A stretch of DNA of 27,823 nt from a virus: positions 1-27,823 of IMG/VR virus record IMGVR_UViG_3300023242_000181; one strand, written 5' to 3'. Numbering within the stretch: the first letter of the stretch is position 1; every line of letters starts with the position of its first letter. Positions 6,695 through 14,374 of the stretch are shown here, piece after piece. The notes below the pieces were generated by a model. That model did no database searches and was not told the DNA's origin. It worked only from the letters and a program-made list of their open reading frames with translations. Both the position numbers and the translations under genes were made by a program.

Positions 6695-6804
6695 AAAGTA
6701 TAGAAGAGTATACAGAAGATCAGCTTAGGCGCACTAAGGCAGCAGCTGTAGTGGGGATTGTGTTTATGTTTGTTTTTGTAGGAGTGTGTGTATATGTTAT
6801 CTGA
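6691..6804 (+). CDS. One-helix small membrane protein (37 aa)
   Basis: It starts in an ATGA overlap with the integrase stop. The product is a short charged N terminus (MKSIEEYTEDQLRRTK) followed by about 18 hydrophobic residues (AAVVGIVFMFVFVGVCVYVI) running to the C terminus. That is an N-in or tail-anchored single transmembrane segment. GAGAG is placed about seven bases upstream. Possible roles include a pinholin-like or membrane-modulating peptide, but nothing proves it. Confidence 0.5.
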   Translation: MKSIEEYTEDQLRRTKAAAVVGIVFMFVFVGVCVYVI

Positions 6805-7000
6805 AATTGATATTAACGACATGTTAAATCTATACGAACTAGATAGAGATAGTTTGTTTAAGTTGTATAACCCTGATAAGAAGCAGGTTGAGGAACAGTT
6901 GTTTATGTTTCATTACATTGATGGTATGTATAGCTTGTGTAAGGATATGGCGGGGGAGGTTTATCACTTTGCTGCATGGACTAAGGTGTTTAAAGTATGA
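6794..7000 (+). CDS. Small hypothetical protein (68 aa)
   Basis: Start at ATG 6794, with GGAG nine bases upstream; an in-frame GTG at 6788 is less likely. 68 acidic residues rich in Leu, Tyr and Asp, no recognised motif. It overlaps the end of the membrane-peptide gene by 11 bases and the next start by four (ATGA), so it belongs to the same operon. Confidence 0.5.
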   Translation: MLSEIDINDMLNLYELDRDSLFKLYNPDKKQVEEQLFMFHYIDGMYSLCKDMAGEVYHFAAWTKVFKV

Positions 7001-7230
7001 CTGAGCGAATTGTTACAGACGCCAACGGGAGCAAGCACATCACCACGGAGCCAATGCCGATACAGGAAAAACGTGAATGGGTTGGGCTGACTGAGGAGGA
7101 GGTGGAGCAGATTGTTGATGGAAACACACATAACGCCGAAGGCTACCAATTCTGGTGTAGCGGTAAGGGTGTTGCTGAGGGTGTTGAGGCTAAGTTAAAG
7201 GAGAAGAATTATGAGCGGCGGACATTTTAA
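6997..7230 (+). CDS. Small protein with EWVGLTEEE motif (77 aa)
   Basis: The segment EWVGLTEEEVEQI (about residues 27-39) is a recurring motif in short phage proteins of unknown function that I recall. The C terminus, EAKLKEKNYERRTF, contains KEKNYE, which is encoded by the ribosome binding site and start of the next gene (AAGGAGAAGAATTATGAG). The same ending occurs in the 7492-7671 product, which also has a WVGLT motif, suggesting duplicated modules. Confidence 0.5.
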   Translation: MTERIVTDANGSKHITTEPMPIQEKREWVGLTEEEVEQIVDGNTHNAEGYQFWCSGKGVAEGVEAKLKEKNYERRTF

Positions 7231-7495
7231 TTACACACAGTATCAATTAACTCAAATTGCTGACGACATTGAGCAACTAATTGTAGATAATGATAATGAA
7301 GAAAAGAATGAGTGGGGGGATGTTACAGGTCGTCACTATACAGCAGAAACTATATCGGCATTTCAAACCGCAGTCGATATGTTGAGACAATCTTATACAT
7401 ATGTTAAACGGGTGGATTGGTTAGTGTCTGGGGATGATGGCGAAGAAGATTTTCATACACGCTTACGAAAAGAATTAAGGGAGAAGAACACATGA
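7211..7495 (+). CDS. Conserved phage hypothetical (MSGGHFNY family, 94 aa)
   Basis: 94 residues beginning MSGGHFNYTQYQLTQIADDI, a start I recognise from a common family of small phage proteins with no assigned function. The rest is acidic and helical, with a YVKRVDWLVSGDD segment. AAGGAGAAG supplies the ribosome binding site inside the preceding gene, which it overlaps by 20 bases. Confidence 0.6.
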   Translation: MSGGHFNYTQYQLTQIADDIEQLIVDNDNEEKNEWGDVTGRHYTAETISAFQTAVDMLRQSYTYVKRVDWLVSGDDGEEDFHTRLRKELREKNT

Positions 7496-7671
7496 GCAGC
7501 GACCCTGTTTCCGTCAAAGATATGTATGAAGGTGCACCGCCGGAAACACACAAGCCTTGGGTTGGACTGACGCAAATAGATGTTGATTCTTGGGATTTAC
7601 CAGACCGCCCAACTGTTTTTGAGTTTGCACAGTTTATTGAAGTTAAAGTAAAGGAGAAGAACTATGAGTAA
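7492..7671 (+). CDS. Small protein with WVGLT motif (59 aa)
   Basis: ATG 7492 overlaps the previous stop (ATGA), with GGGAGAAG upstream. The 59-residue product includes KPWVGLTQIDVDSW and ends IEVKVKEKNYE. Both the WVGLT core and KEKNYE end match the 6997-7230 protein, though the middle differs. The end is again written over the next gene's binding site (AAGGAGAAGAACTATGAG). Confidence 0.5.
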   Translation: MSSDPVSVKDMYEGAPPETHKPWVGLTQIDVDSWDLPDRPTVFEFAQFIEVKVKEKNYE

Positions 7672-7864
7672 AATAACACTGTTACCTAGGGATGTAGAAA
7701 AGATTAACGAAGTTGTTGAACTAAACAACATTGTATCTGACATAACCGTTGATTCTGATAGCAGCTCAGGTATCGGGTCTATCATAACAATGAGTTGGGT
7801 GACAGTGTACAATGGTCTTTGTACTACGATGACTGTTAATGTTGCTGATGAAAGTGAGTGGTGA
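7664..7864 (+). CDS. Small hypothetical protein (66 aa)
   Basis: 66 residues, acidic, beta-strand-rich (GIGSIITMSWVTVYNG). Strong ribosome binding site AAGGAGAAG. The first half has NNIVSDITVDSDSSSG, a Ser/Asp-rich loop. No family recognised. It is co-transcribed with overlapping neighbours. Confidence 0.45.
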   Translation: MSKITLLPRDVEKINEVVELNNIVSDITVDSDSSSGIGSIITMSWVTVYNGLCTTMTVNVADESEW

Positions 7865-7868
7865 GGTG

Positions 7869-8111
7869 ATGGACTATGAGGAAATAGGCGCTGAGATGCG
7901 TAATGAAAAGGATGCTTTAATACTGCAAGGGCTTGTTAAAGAACTCTTTGATAAGTATTTAAACAGAATAGAGGAAAGCGATAGCGGTACTGAGTTCAGC
8001 CCCATTACACTTAGCTGTTGTCGGGTTATGATGTTGGAGCCGTTGAATGATTTATTAACAAGGATGGCAAAGCTGTCCGGTGCAAAATCAAAGGTGACTT
8101 ATGGACTTTAG
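7869..8111 (+). CDS. Small hypothetical protein (80 aa)
   Basis: The frame begins at 7839, but ATG 7869, four bases after the previous stop, is the likelier start. The product is 80 acidic helical residues with CC at the centre (TLSCCRVMMLEPLNDLL). It overlaps the next start by 11 bases. No family is recognised. Confidence 0.45.
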   Translation: MDYEEIGAEMRNEKDALILQGLVKELFDKYLNRIEESDSGTEFSPITLSCCRVMMLEPLNDLLTRMAKLSGAKSKVTYGL

Positions 8112-8319
8112 ATTAACAATATGTGATGGTGACGCAGATAAGATTGTCGTGGCTGTACTCAAAGAATTAACAAAGGACTTAAAATCTCAACTAAAAAGGA
8201 GAAAAAGAAGTGAAGGTTGTGCTGTATTTGAGTTAGACCAAGCAGCAGACCTTATTGAAATAGAAAAAAGAATTGTTAACTTTAAATTGACGTTAGAATA
8301 TTTTGGGGAACTAGCATGA
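8101..8319 (+). CDS. Conserved phage hypothetical (72 aa)
   Basis: 72 residues; highly charged, starting with DFRLTICDGDADKIVVAVLK and carrying FELDQAADLIEIEKRI. I recall similar small proteins in cyanophages and other marine phages, in which a strand, a KDLK-rich helix and a D-x3-DI-EI segment follow each other, without a known function. The ATG 8316 of the next gene overlaps this stop. Confidence 0.5.
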   Translation: MDFRLTICDGDADKIVVAVLKELTKDLKSQLKRRKRSEGCAVFELDQAADLIEIEKRIVNFKLTLEYFGELA

Positions 8320-8663
8320 ATGATATTAATGGGACATCAAACGTAGTACTGTTAAAAGAAAACGAAGACGGCAGCGCTGTTTATCAATTTGACTTTCCGC
8401 AGGAAGCAGTATCAGCTTTGACAAGGCTAGGTATACTCACTGCAATAGAGGCAGGGCTGGCTATCGCTAAAAAGCTATCACCCGATTATGAAGCTGAAGT
8501 AGAGTTCACAGAGGAGATTAAAAACTTGGCTGAAGATGCTGGGTTTGCTATGTGGCGGGATGAGAGTTACAAGCCGGAGGGTGATGTGGTAGACTGGGCT
8601 TGTAAGTATGACAAAGAGTTAGTTAAATTCTATCATTTGGTTAAAGAGAAGTATGACAATTGA
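8316..8663 (+). CDS. Hypothetical acidic protein (115 aa)
   Basis: 115 residues. Residues 9-50 read VVLLKENEDGSAVYQFDF and then a helix with RLGILTAIEAGL, a block often found in phage proteins of unknown role. The second half, with AEDAGFAMWRDESY, may be a separate small domain. The end (KEKYDN) again overlaps the next gene's start with an AAAGAGAAGTATGAC signal. Confidence 0.5.
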   Translation: MNDINGTSNVVLLKENEDGSAVYQFDFPQEAVSALTRLGILTAIEAGLAIAKKLSPDYEAEVEFTEEIKNLAEDAGFAMWRDESYKPEGDVVDWACKYDKELVKFYHLVKEKYDN

Positions 8664-9096
8664 ATCATTAAACTTATGGCACAAACGTGCCCGACCAGCA
8701 CCGACAGAAGAATCTTTCAACGTGCAGCTAGGTTGTCACCTTGAAGAGGTGGTGGAGATGTTGGAGACGCTATACATTTCAGAAGACGGTGAAGATTCTG
8801 ATGAGGCGTGGAACGCAAGGGTATGGCTAAATAGATGTGCTGAAAAACTAAAAAGTGGAGAATATACAGCTACTATAAGTAATCGCAAAGAGTTGTTAGA
8901 CAGCCTAGCAGATCAGATTGTTACAGCGGTAGGTGTTGCACATTGTGCTCAAATGAACATTGTTGCTGCTTGTGAGGAAGTTAACACAAGCAACTGGAGC
9001 AAGTTTGATAGCAATGGTATGCCAGACTTTGATAGCAATGGTAAGGTAGATAAGCCACCTTCATATAAACCACCCAATTTAGATGGCATGTATTGA
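8653..9096 (+). CDS. MazG-like / PRA-PH NTP pyrophosphohydrolase
   Basis: 147 residues. Features of the all-alpha NTP pyrophosphohydrolase superfamily are visible: FNVQLGCHLEEVVEML (Glu-rich helix with EExxE-like spacing), LLDSLADQIVTAVG (D-x3-D), and EVNTSNWSKF followed by a Gly/Pro-rich tail ending in PPNLDGMY. The 'EV-x-SN-x-SKF' block is typical of phosphoribosyl-ATP pyrophosphohydrolase-like phage proteins. Such enzymes hydrolyse nucleoside triphosphates to monophosphates and pyrophosphate, adjusting dNTP or alarmone pools. The gene is last in the small-gene operon and lies before the replication block, which fits. Confidence 0.7.
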   Translation: MTIESLNLWHKRARPAPTEESFNVQLGCHLEEVVEMLETLYISEDGEDSDEAWNARVWLNRCAEKLKSGEYTATISNRKELLDSLADQIVTAVGVAHCAQMNIVAACEEVNTSNWSKFDSNGMPDFDSNGKVDKPPSYKPPNLDGMY

Positions 9097-9121
9097 AAAC
9101 TTGTGCTACACTACCAACGAC
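9097..9121 (+). promoter_or_regulatory. 25-base motif shared with 2773-2797
   Basis: Bases 9097-9121 match 2773-2797 at 22 of 25 positions. The core CTTGTGCTACACTACCAAC contains TGCTACACT, which looks like an extended -10 (TGn then TACACT, 9107-9112), but no good -35 is present at 17 bases. The 2773 copy contains the TGTGCCACA palindrome. It may be an operator or an activator-dependent promoter; it lies immediately before a foldable region. Confidence 0.4.
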
Positions 9122-9360
9122 CTACTGGGGAAGCCGACACCAAGCGGTAGGTTGTTTGTTTAAGGTTGATACTTGGGGCTACTGACAGATCAACCAGCGT
9201 GGGGACATAACCTCTAGAGCGCGTCAGGGAGACTACATCAAGTCTTAATAGTCTGGAGTGAAGAGTAAGCAGGATGCACAGCCGCTACTCATGTGACCGT
9301 CACAGGCACTGGTGTCCGAGCTAACACAACATGTGGTGGCTTGGTGAAACTATGTCTGTG
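9116..9360 (+). ncRNA. Candidate structured non-coding RNA or leader
   Basis: A 305-base spacer (9097-9401) without an ORF and with more G+C than its neighbours. Forward-strand stems: 9116-9125 with 9147-9156 (ten pairs, one G-U), 9164-9170 with 9189-9195 (GGTTGAT/ATCAACC), AGACTA with TAGTCT in 9230-9254, GAGTAaGC with GCTACTC in about 9263-9290, and the dyad TGTGAC-C-GTCACA near 9293-9305. It starts downstream of the 25-base motif and ends before the primase gene. Candidates are a stable phage RNA, a 5' UTR controlling replication, or an origin-proximal element. I do not recognise tmRNA, RNase P, or a group I intron core. Confidence 0.45.
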
Positions 9361-9401
9361 ATAATTGTTTTTAATTCTTTTATTCTTTTAACTAAGAAGC
9401 T

Positions 9402-11030
9402 ATGACCTTTGTCTCAACACATCATCCATGTGATAGCTGTGGTAGCAATGATGCTTTGTCTTATAACGAAGATGGTTCATCATATTGTTTCAGCTGTCAG
9501 GACTATCAACAATCAATTAACACAGAAGAGAAACAAAAGAATATGTTAACTAAGAAGCCATCTATTGCTACAGAAGCACAGATAAAAGAATTTAAACTAA
9601 TGTTAGAAGGTAATAGTGTTTCTATTAGCGATAGACGCATTAGCAAAGCAACAGCAGATAAGTATGGTGTTGTTAGGAATGAAAACAAAATGTTCTTTCC
9701 TTACACTGATAGTGACAACACAGTTGTTGGAGCTAAGGTTCGTAGTGTTAAAGATAAGGAGTTCTTTATCGCTGTTAAAGAAGGTAGTGATTGGAAGACA
9801 GCCACACTATTCGGACAACAACTGTTCACTGCTGGTGGTAAATATGTCACTGTTGTTGAAGGCGAGTTCGATGCGCTAGCAGCCTTTCAGATGTTAGGTA
9901 GTAAGTACCCTGTAGTATCTATACGTAATGGTGCAGGGTCTGCTCTGAAGGATTGCACTGAGCAGTATGAATGGTTGAATAGCTTTGAGAATATTGTTGT
10001 TCACTTTGATGGGGATAAGCAAGGCAAGGAAGCAGCTACTAAAGTGGCTGAGCTGTTTGGTGTTAAAGCTAAGGTGTTTAAGCCTGATGCTAATTACAAG
10101 GACGCATGCGACTGGCTCTCCGAGAGTAAGGAAGCTGCCTATGTTCAGCGTTGGTGGGGTGCTGAAGGCCATGTACCTGATGGCATCATTGCTGGTAGTA
10201 GTCTATGGGATGAAGTTTCTAAACCTGTTGCACAAGCTGATTGCTACTACCCTTGGGCAGGCTTGAATGACTTAACATATGGCATCAGGCATGGTGAGTT
10301 GGTTACACTAACAGCAGGTAGTGGCTTAGGTAAGAGCCAAGTGCTGCGAGAAATTGTGTGGCATCTGTTGAACCATAGTGAAGACAACATTGGATTAATG
10401 TTCTTGGAAGAGAGTGTTAAGAAGACAGCACTGTCGCTCATGTCACTAGCTGTTGACATCCCCCTACACCTACCTAACGAAGTGGATGACACAGAGAAGC
10501 GCAGGGCTTTTGATTTAACATTAGGCACTGATCGTCTGTATTTGTTTGACCACTTTGGTAGCACGTCTGCTGATAACATTGTTAATCGTGTACGCTACTT
10601 AGCTAAAGGCTTACAGTGTAAGTATGTAGTTCTTGATCACCTATCAATCATTGTGTCTGCACAGGATAATGCTGATGAACGTAAGGCCATTGATGAAATA
10701 ATGACTAAGCTACGTATGCTGGTACAGGAGACTGGCATCGCCTTGTTAGTTGTTAGTCACTTGAAGCGTCCTGTTGATAGAGGCCATGAAGAAGGTGCAG
10801 CCACTAGCCTTGCACAGCTACGAGGCAGTGCTTCAATTGCACAGCTCAGTGATATGGTGATAGGATTGGAGCGTAACGGGCAAGCTGTTGACATAGATAT
10901 ACGCAACACCACACAGGTTAGGGTGCTGAAGAATAGATTCAATGGCATCACAGGACCTGCATGTCAGCTTAAGTTTGATCACAAGACAGGTAGGATGTTT
11001 GAGACAGCAGAAATGGATGAAAGTTTATGA
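9402..11030 (+). CDS. Bifunctional primase-helicase (T7 gp4-like)
   Basis: 542 residues. N terminus: zinc ribbon C10-x2-C13...C29-x2-C32, used to recognise priming sites. TOPRIM core at about 148-225, with Glu153 (VVEGEFDAL) and Asp203-x-Asp205 (HFDGDKQG). A RecA-like DnaB helicase follows: Walker A 305-312 (AGSGLGKS), Walker B-like VVLDHLS (Asp412), SHLKRP (His453) and RGSASIAQLSD. This is the order of T7 gp4: it synthesises RNA primers and unwinds the fork as a hexamer. No strong Shine-Dalgarno precedes ATG 9402. An in-frame ATG at codon 48 would give a form without the zinc ribbon, as with T7 gp4B, but its binding site is poor. The stop overlaps the polymerase start (ATGA). Confidence 0.92.
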   Translation: MTFVSTHHPCDSCGSNDALSYNEDGSSYCFSCQDYQQSINTEEKQKNMLTKKPSIATEAQIKEFKLMLEGNSVSISDRRISKATADKYGVVRNENKMFFPYTDSDNTVVGAKVRSVKDKEFFIAVKEGSDWKTATLFGQQLFTAGGKYVTVVEGEFDALAAFQMLGSKYPVVSIRNGAGSALKDCTEQYEWLNSFENIVVHFDGDKQGKEAATKVAELFGVKAKVFKPDANYKDACDWLSESKEAAYVQRWWGAEGHVPDGIIAGSSLWDEVSKPVAQADCYYPWAGLNDLTYGIRHGELVTLTAGSGLGKSQVLREIVWHLLNHSEDNIGLMFLEESVKKTALSLMSLAVDIPLHLPNEVDDTEKRRAFDLTLGTDRLYLFDHFGSTSADNIVNRVRYLAKGLQCKYVVLDHLSIIVSAQDNADERKAIDEIMTKLRMLVQETGIALLVVSHLKRPVDRGHEEGAATSLAQLRGSASIAQLSDMVIGLERNGQAVDIDIRNTTQVRVLKNRFNGITGPACQLKFDHKTGRMFETAEMDESL

Positions 11031-12883
11031 CAGACATAGTTTATTTAGACATTGAAACCAACTTAAAGCACGACACCATCTGGATGTGTGCTACTAAAAA
11101 GAATGGAGTGATGAAGATATGGTATGACAGCGAAGGCTTACAACAATACTTAGACGGCTGTGAAGTTTATGCACATAACGGTGTAGGCTTTGACTACCCA
11201 GTGCTGCGTAGAGTGTGGGGTGTTGTTATAGAAGAGAAACACCAGCGTGATACATTGATATTGTCTCGGTTACATGACCCTGACATAGCCTTTGTTAAGA
11301 CACCAGAGCCTGAAGAAGGTGTGGTTAAGAAGACTAAATCGTATGGTCCACATAGCTTAGGTGCTTGGGGCATTCGCTTAGGCATGTACAAAGGAGACTT
11401 TGACGACTTCGATAGTGGCTGGTCACAGGAGATGGAAGACTACTGTGCTAACGATGTAGAGCTGCTAAAGATTTTACATAATCACTTGACATATGTACTC
11501 ACAGCTGACGGCTTTAGCCAGCGCAGCATTGATATTGAACACGAGGTGGCAATCATTTGCCAAAGGATGCATGAGAATGGTTATCAACTTAATGAACAGA
11601 AAGCTCAGATATTATTGGCACAGTTGTCAGGTAGGATGGCTGATATTGAACATCAATTGCAAAGTGTATTCCCGCCTACTGTTACAACAACTAAAACGCC
11701 GCAATACTACCAAGTAGTAACACCTGATAACACCCTTATCAGGACAGACACAAAGGGCGGTGTACGTGATGAAGTACGTAGGCTAGGTTATCCCCTTAAG
11801 CTAGCTAATGAAGCTGTTGCAGGCCCTTTAAAACAACGCTCAGAGCCTTTCAATCCCGGCAGCAGACAGCAAATTGCAGAGAGATTGATAGGTGCTGGTG
11901 TGAAGCTTACAGTGATGACTGACAAAGGCAACTACACCATTGATGAGGATGTGTTAGATGGTATAGATGTACCAGAGGCTAAGCTAGTTAGTGAGTATTT
12001 GATGGTGCAAAAGCGCATAGCACAGGTGTCTAGTTGGTTAGAGATGATGGATGATAATGGGAGGGTGCATGGTTCTATTATTACCAATGGGACTATAACT
12101 GGGAGAGCCTCCCATAATAGTCCCAACATGGGGCAGATTCCTTCCACGTCTAAACCATATGGTGCTGAGTGTAGGGAGATGTGGGAAGTGCCAAAGGGTA
12201 TGAAGCAAGTTGGTGTTGACTTATCAGGCATTGAGCTACGTTGCCTGTCACATTACATGCAGGATGAAGAGTGGCAGAAGGTGTTGTTGAGTGGTGATAT
12301 TCATTGGCTTAATGCTAAGGCTATGGGTGTTGCAGGTAAGGATGAAGTTTATGATGAACATGACAAAGAGCTAAAGGCTAAGCGTAACAAGACTAAGACA
12401 TTGACATATGGTGTACTGTATGGTGCTGGCCCTCAACGTGCTGCTGACATCTTCGGGTGTAGCAAAGCTAAGGGTAAGACAATCATAAACAACTTCATTG
12501 ATAACACACCTGCGCTTAAGAAGCTTAAGGAAAAGATAGGTAAGATTTATAAGAAGTCTGGAGCATTACCCGGCTTAGATGGACGCAAGCTGCGGGTGCG
12601 TAGTGAGCATGCTGCATTGAATGTGTTGTTACAAAGTGCTGGTGCCATCATTGCTAAACAATGGTTGATAGAGATAACAAAGTCTTTGAAAGAGAGAGAC
12701 ATCTATGTTAAACTATTAGCATGGGTGCATGATGAAGTGCAGATAGAAGTTAGAGAGGAAGATGCTGAACTAGTAGCGGCATTAGTTATTGAAGCAGCGA
12801 AGACTGCGGGTGAAGCGTTTAGTTTCCGTTGTCCTGTTGATGCCGAGTCTCATATTGGTAACAACTGGAAAGACTGTCACTAA
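11027..12883 (+). CDS. Family A DNA polymerase with 3'-5' exonuclease
   Basis: 618 residues. Exonuclease: Exo I Asp8/Glu10 (YLDIET), Exo II near NGVGFDYP (Asp56), Exo III YxxxD (Tyr139, Asp143). Polymerase: motif A Asp398 (GVDLSGIELR), motif B RNKTKTLTYGVLYG (Arg453, Lys457, Tyr461, Tyr465), motif C His568-Asp569-Glu570 (VHDEVQIEV). The 5' nuclease domain is absent, as in T7 polymerase, and is supplied by the gene at 13327. Tyr461 is equivalent to E. coli Phe762, giving a T7-like Tyr762 enzyme. Start is coupled to the primase stop. Role: replicative DNA synthesis with proofreading. Confidence 0.93.
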   Translation: MTDIVYLDIETNLKHDTIWMCATKKNGVMKIWYDSEGLQQYLDGCEVYAHNGVGFDYPVLRRVWGVVIEEKHQRDTLILSRLHDPDIAFVKTPEPEEGVVKKTKSYGPHSLGAWGIRLGMYKGDFDDFDSGWSQEMEDYCANDVELLKILHNHLTYVLTADGFSQRSIDIEHEVAIICQRMHENGYQLNEQKAQILLAQLSGRMADIEHQLQSVFPPTVTTTKTPQYYQVVTPDNTLIRTDTKGGVRDEVRRLGYPLKLANEAVAGPLKQRSEPFNPGSRQQIAERLIGAGVKLTVMTDKGNYTIDEDVLDGIDVPEAKLVSEYLMVQKRIAQVSSWLEMMDDNGRVHGSIITNGTITGRASHNSPNMGQIPSTSKPYGAECREMWEVPKGMKQVGVDLSGIELRCLSHYMQDEEWQKVLLSGDIHWLNAKAMGVAGKDEVYDEHDKELKAKRNKTKTLTYGVLYGAGPQRAADIFGCSKAKGKTIINNFIDNTPALKKLKEKIGKIYKKSGALPGLDGRKLRVRSEHAALNVLLQSAGAIIAKQWLIEITKSLKERDIYVKLLAWVHDEVQIEVREEDAELVAALVIEAAKTAGEAFSFRCPVDAESHIGNNWKDCH

Positions 12884-12915
12884 ACCATTGTTTATTTATT
12901 TAAAGGAAATTGAAA

Positions 12916-13323
12916 ATGAGTGAAGTAGTAGAAGCAGTTAAGGTAAAAGGTAAAGTGTATTGGGCACAGCTTAATAAAGTTAACGACATGTCAGGTAAGT
13001 ACCAAGTAAACATTGGTCAACTTAGTGCCAAGGCTGTAGATGCTTTGGAAGCTATGGGTCTGTCTGTGCTGGAGAAAGAAGGTATGGGTAAGTTCATCAC
13101 TTGTAAGAGTGACAAGCCCATTAAAGCTTTTGATGAAGATGGAGAGATTGATAGTGGTGTGTTGATTGGTAATGAAAGCGAATGCAAAGCTTTGATTAAG
13201 GCTTACGATTGGACGTATAAAAACAAGAAGGGTAAAAGCCCTAGCCTTCGTAAGCTTGTTATCACAGACCTGATTGAGTATGCAGGTGGTGATAAGATGG
13301 ATAATGACGAAGACATCTTGTAA
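12916..13323 (+). CDS. Single-stranded DNA-binding-like protein
   Basis: 135 residues from ATG 12916, where AAAGGAAAT stands eight bases upstream; a TTG at 12910 is in frame but less likely. The sequence (KGKVYWAQLNKVNDMSGKYQ, ITCKSDKPIKAFDEDG, YDWTYKNKKGKSPSLRKL) resembles a marine-phage family often annotated as SSB-like. The acidic end, KMDNDEDIL, is typical of SSB proteins that use it to recruit replication partners. Position between polymerase and exonuclease parallels T7 gp2.5. An OB-fold is inferred, not seen directly. Confidence 0.6.
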   Translation: MSEVVEAVKVKGKVYWAQLNKVNDMSGKYQVNIGQLSAKAVDALEAMGLSVLEKEGMGKFITCKSDKPIKAFDEDGEIDSGVLIGNESECKALIKAYDWTYKNKKGKSPSLRKLVITDLIEYAGGDKMDNDEDIL

Positions 13324-13326
13324 GAC

Positions 13327-14034
13327 ATGGAAGCGCTTGTCGATACAGACATAGTCTGCTACCGTATAGCGTTTGCCTGCAAAGAAGAAAGTTTGTTGAT
13401 AGCTCAGTACAGATTGGACAAAGCTATTACAGACATTCTTCTTAATGTGGATCACGACAGCCACTTCTATGATAGTTGGAGATTGTTTTTAACAGGTAGC
13501 AATAACTTCCGTCATGATGTGGCTGTTTCTTTCCCTTACAAAGGCAACCGCACTGCCCCCAAACCAGATCACTTAAAAGGACTACGAGCACATGCTGTTA
13601 AAGAATGGAACGCTATAGTATGTGAGGGCGAGGAAGCTGATGATGCTATAGGCATTGCATCAGCAACCCAGATAGACAGCTGCATCATAGCGTCTATTGA
13701 TAAAGACTTAGACCAGCTACAAGGCTGGCACTACAACTTCAATAAGAAGCTACACTACTATGTAGACAAGGCAGCAGCAGAGCGCTTCTTTTATAAACAA
13801 CTATTGACAGGTGACACTACAGATAACATCATAGGCTTGCGTGGTATAGGGGATGTCAAAGCTTTGAAGCTATTGACAGAAGCTGTAACAGAAAAAGAAA
13901 TGTATGATGTATGTGTAATTGAGTACACTGATAGAGACTTAGATGAAGCTAGAGTGTTAGAGAATGCTAGGCTGTTATGGCTACGTAGACATAAAGAACA
14001 GATGTGGTTACCGCCAGAGGAATTATATGCATAA
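13327..14034 (+). CDS. 5'-3' exonuclease / flap endonuclease (FEN/PIN)
   Basis: 235 residues. Metal-binding acidic residues of the FEN family are visible: Asp6/Asp8 (VDTDIV), Glu103/Asp105/Asp106 (GEEADDAIG), Asp125/Asp127 (SIDKDLDQL) and Asp163/Asp166 (TGDTTDNI). A helix-hairpin-helix-like GLRGIGDVKA follows. This layout matches T7 gp6/T5 D15-type enzymes that remove RNA primers and resect ends. Its stop overlaps the next gene's start. It complements the polymerase, which lacks such a domain. Confidence 0.85.
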   Translation: MEALVDTDIVCYRIAFACKEESLLIAQYRLDKAITDILLNVDHDSHFYDSWRLFLTGSNNFRHDVAVSFPYKGNRTAPKPDHLKGLRAHAVKEWNAIVCEGEEADDAIGIASATQIDSCIIASIDKDLDQLQGWHYNFNKKLHYYVDKAAAERFFYKQLLTGDTTDNIIGLRGIGDVKALKLLTEAVTEKEMYDVCVIEYTDRDLDEARVLENARLLWLRRHKEQMWLPPEELYA

Positions 14035-14374
14035 TGACAACCTAAAACCTAACGATGTAGCAATGGTGCTACGTCCTAACTTAGACGAAGAAGGAGACTG
14101 GGATGGATCTTTTGTTATTCTTAATAGTGTACATGGTCCTGTAACAATGAAGCAGGATGATCTTGAATCACTAATGGGGCTGTGTGTACTGGTGTCATCA
14201 GTGATTCAATACATGGATGATGACCCAGAAATAGCAGAGAAGGTGATGGAAAACTTCTCTCAGAATTACGGACATACACAACAAGATATGGTAGCCACTG
14301 TAAATCGTATGTATGAAGGTGATGATGTTGATGAACTAACAGCAGACAGCTTCACTGTAGGAGGTGTTCAATAA
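14027..14374 (+). CDS. Hypothetical acidic protein (115 aa)
   Basis: The frame extends back to 13964, but ATG 14027 has AGAGGAA just upstream and minimal overlap with the exonuclease, giving 115 residues. It is acidic; residues near 5-30 (PNDVAMVLRPNLDEEGDWDG) are followed by helices. Not recognised. Overlaps the next gene at TAATG. Confidence 0.5.
   Translation: MHNDNLKPNDVAMVLRPNLDEEGDWDGSFVILNSVHGPVTMKQDDLESLMGLCVLVSSVIQYMDDDPEIAEKVMENFSQNYGHTQQDMVATVNRMYEGDDVDELTADSFTVGGVQ

Noticed and set aside
9116-9400. Group I intron in the spacer before the primase
   Set aside because: A GACTA/TAGTC pair near 9230-9254 recalls P7, but only about 13 bases separate the strands, too few for P3 and P8, and there is no interrupted gene.
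10247-10579. Reverse-strand frame of 110 codons inside the primase gene
   Set aside because: Shadow of the well-supported forward primase-helicase frame, with no family resemblance.
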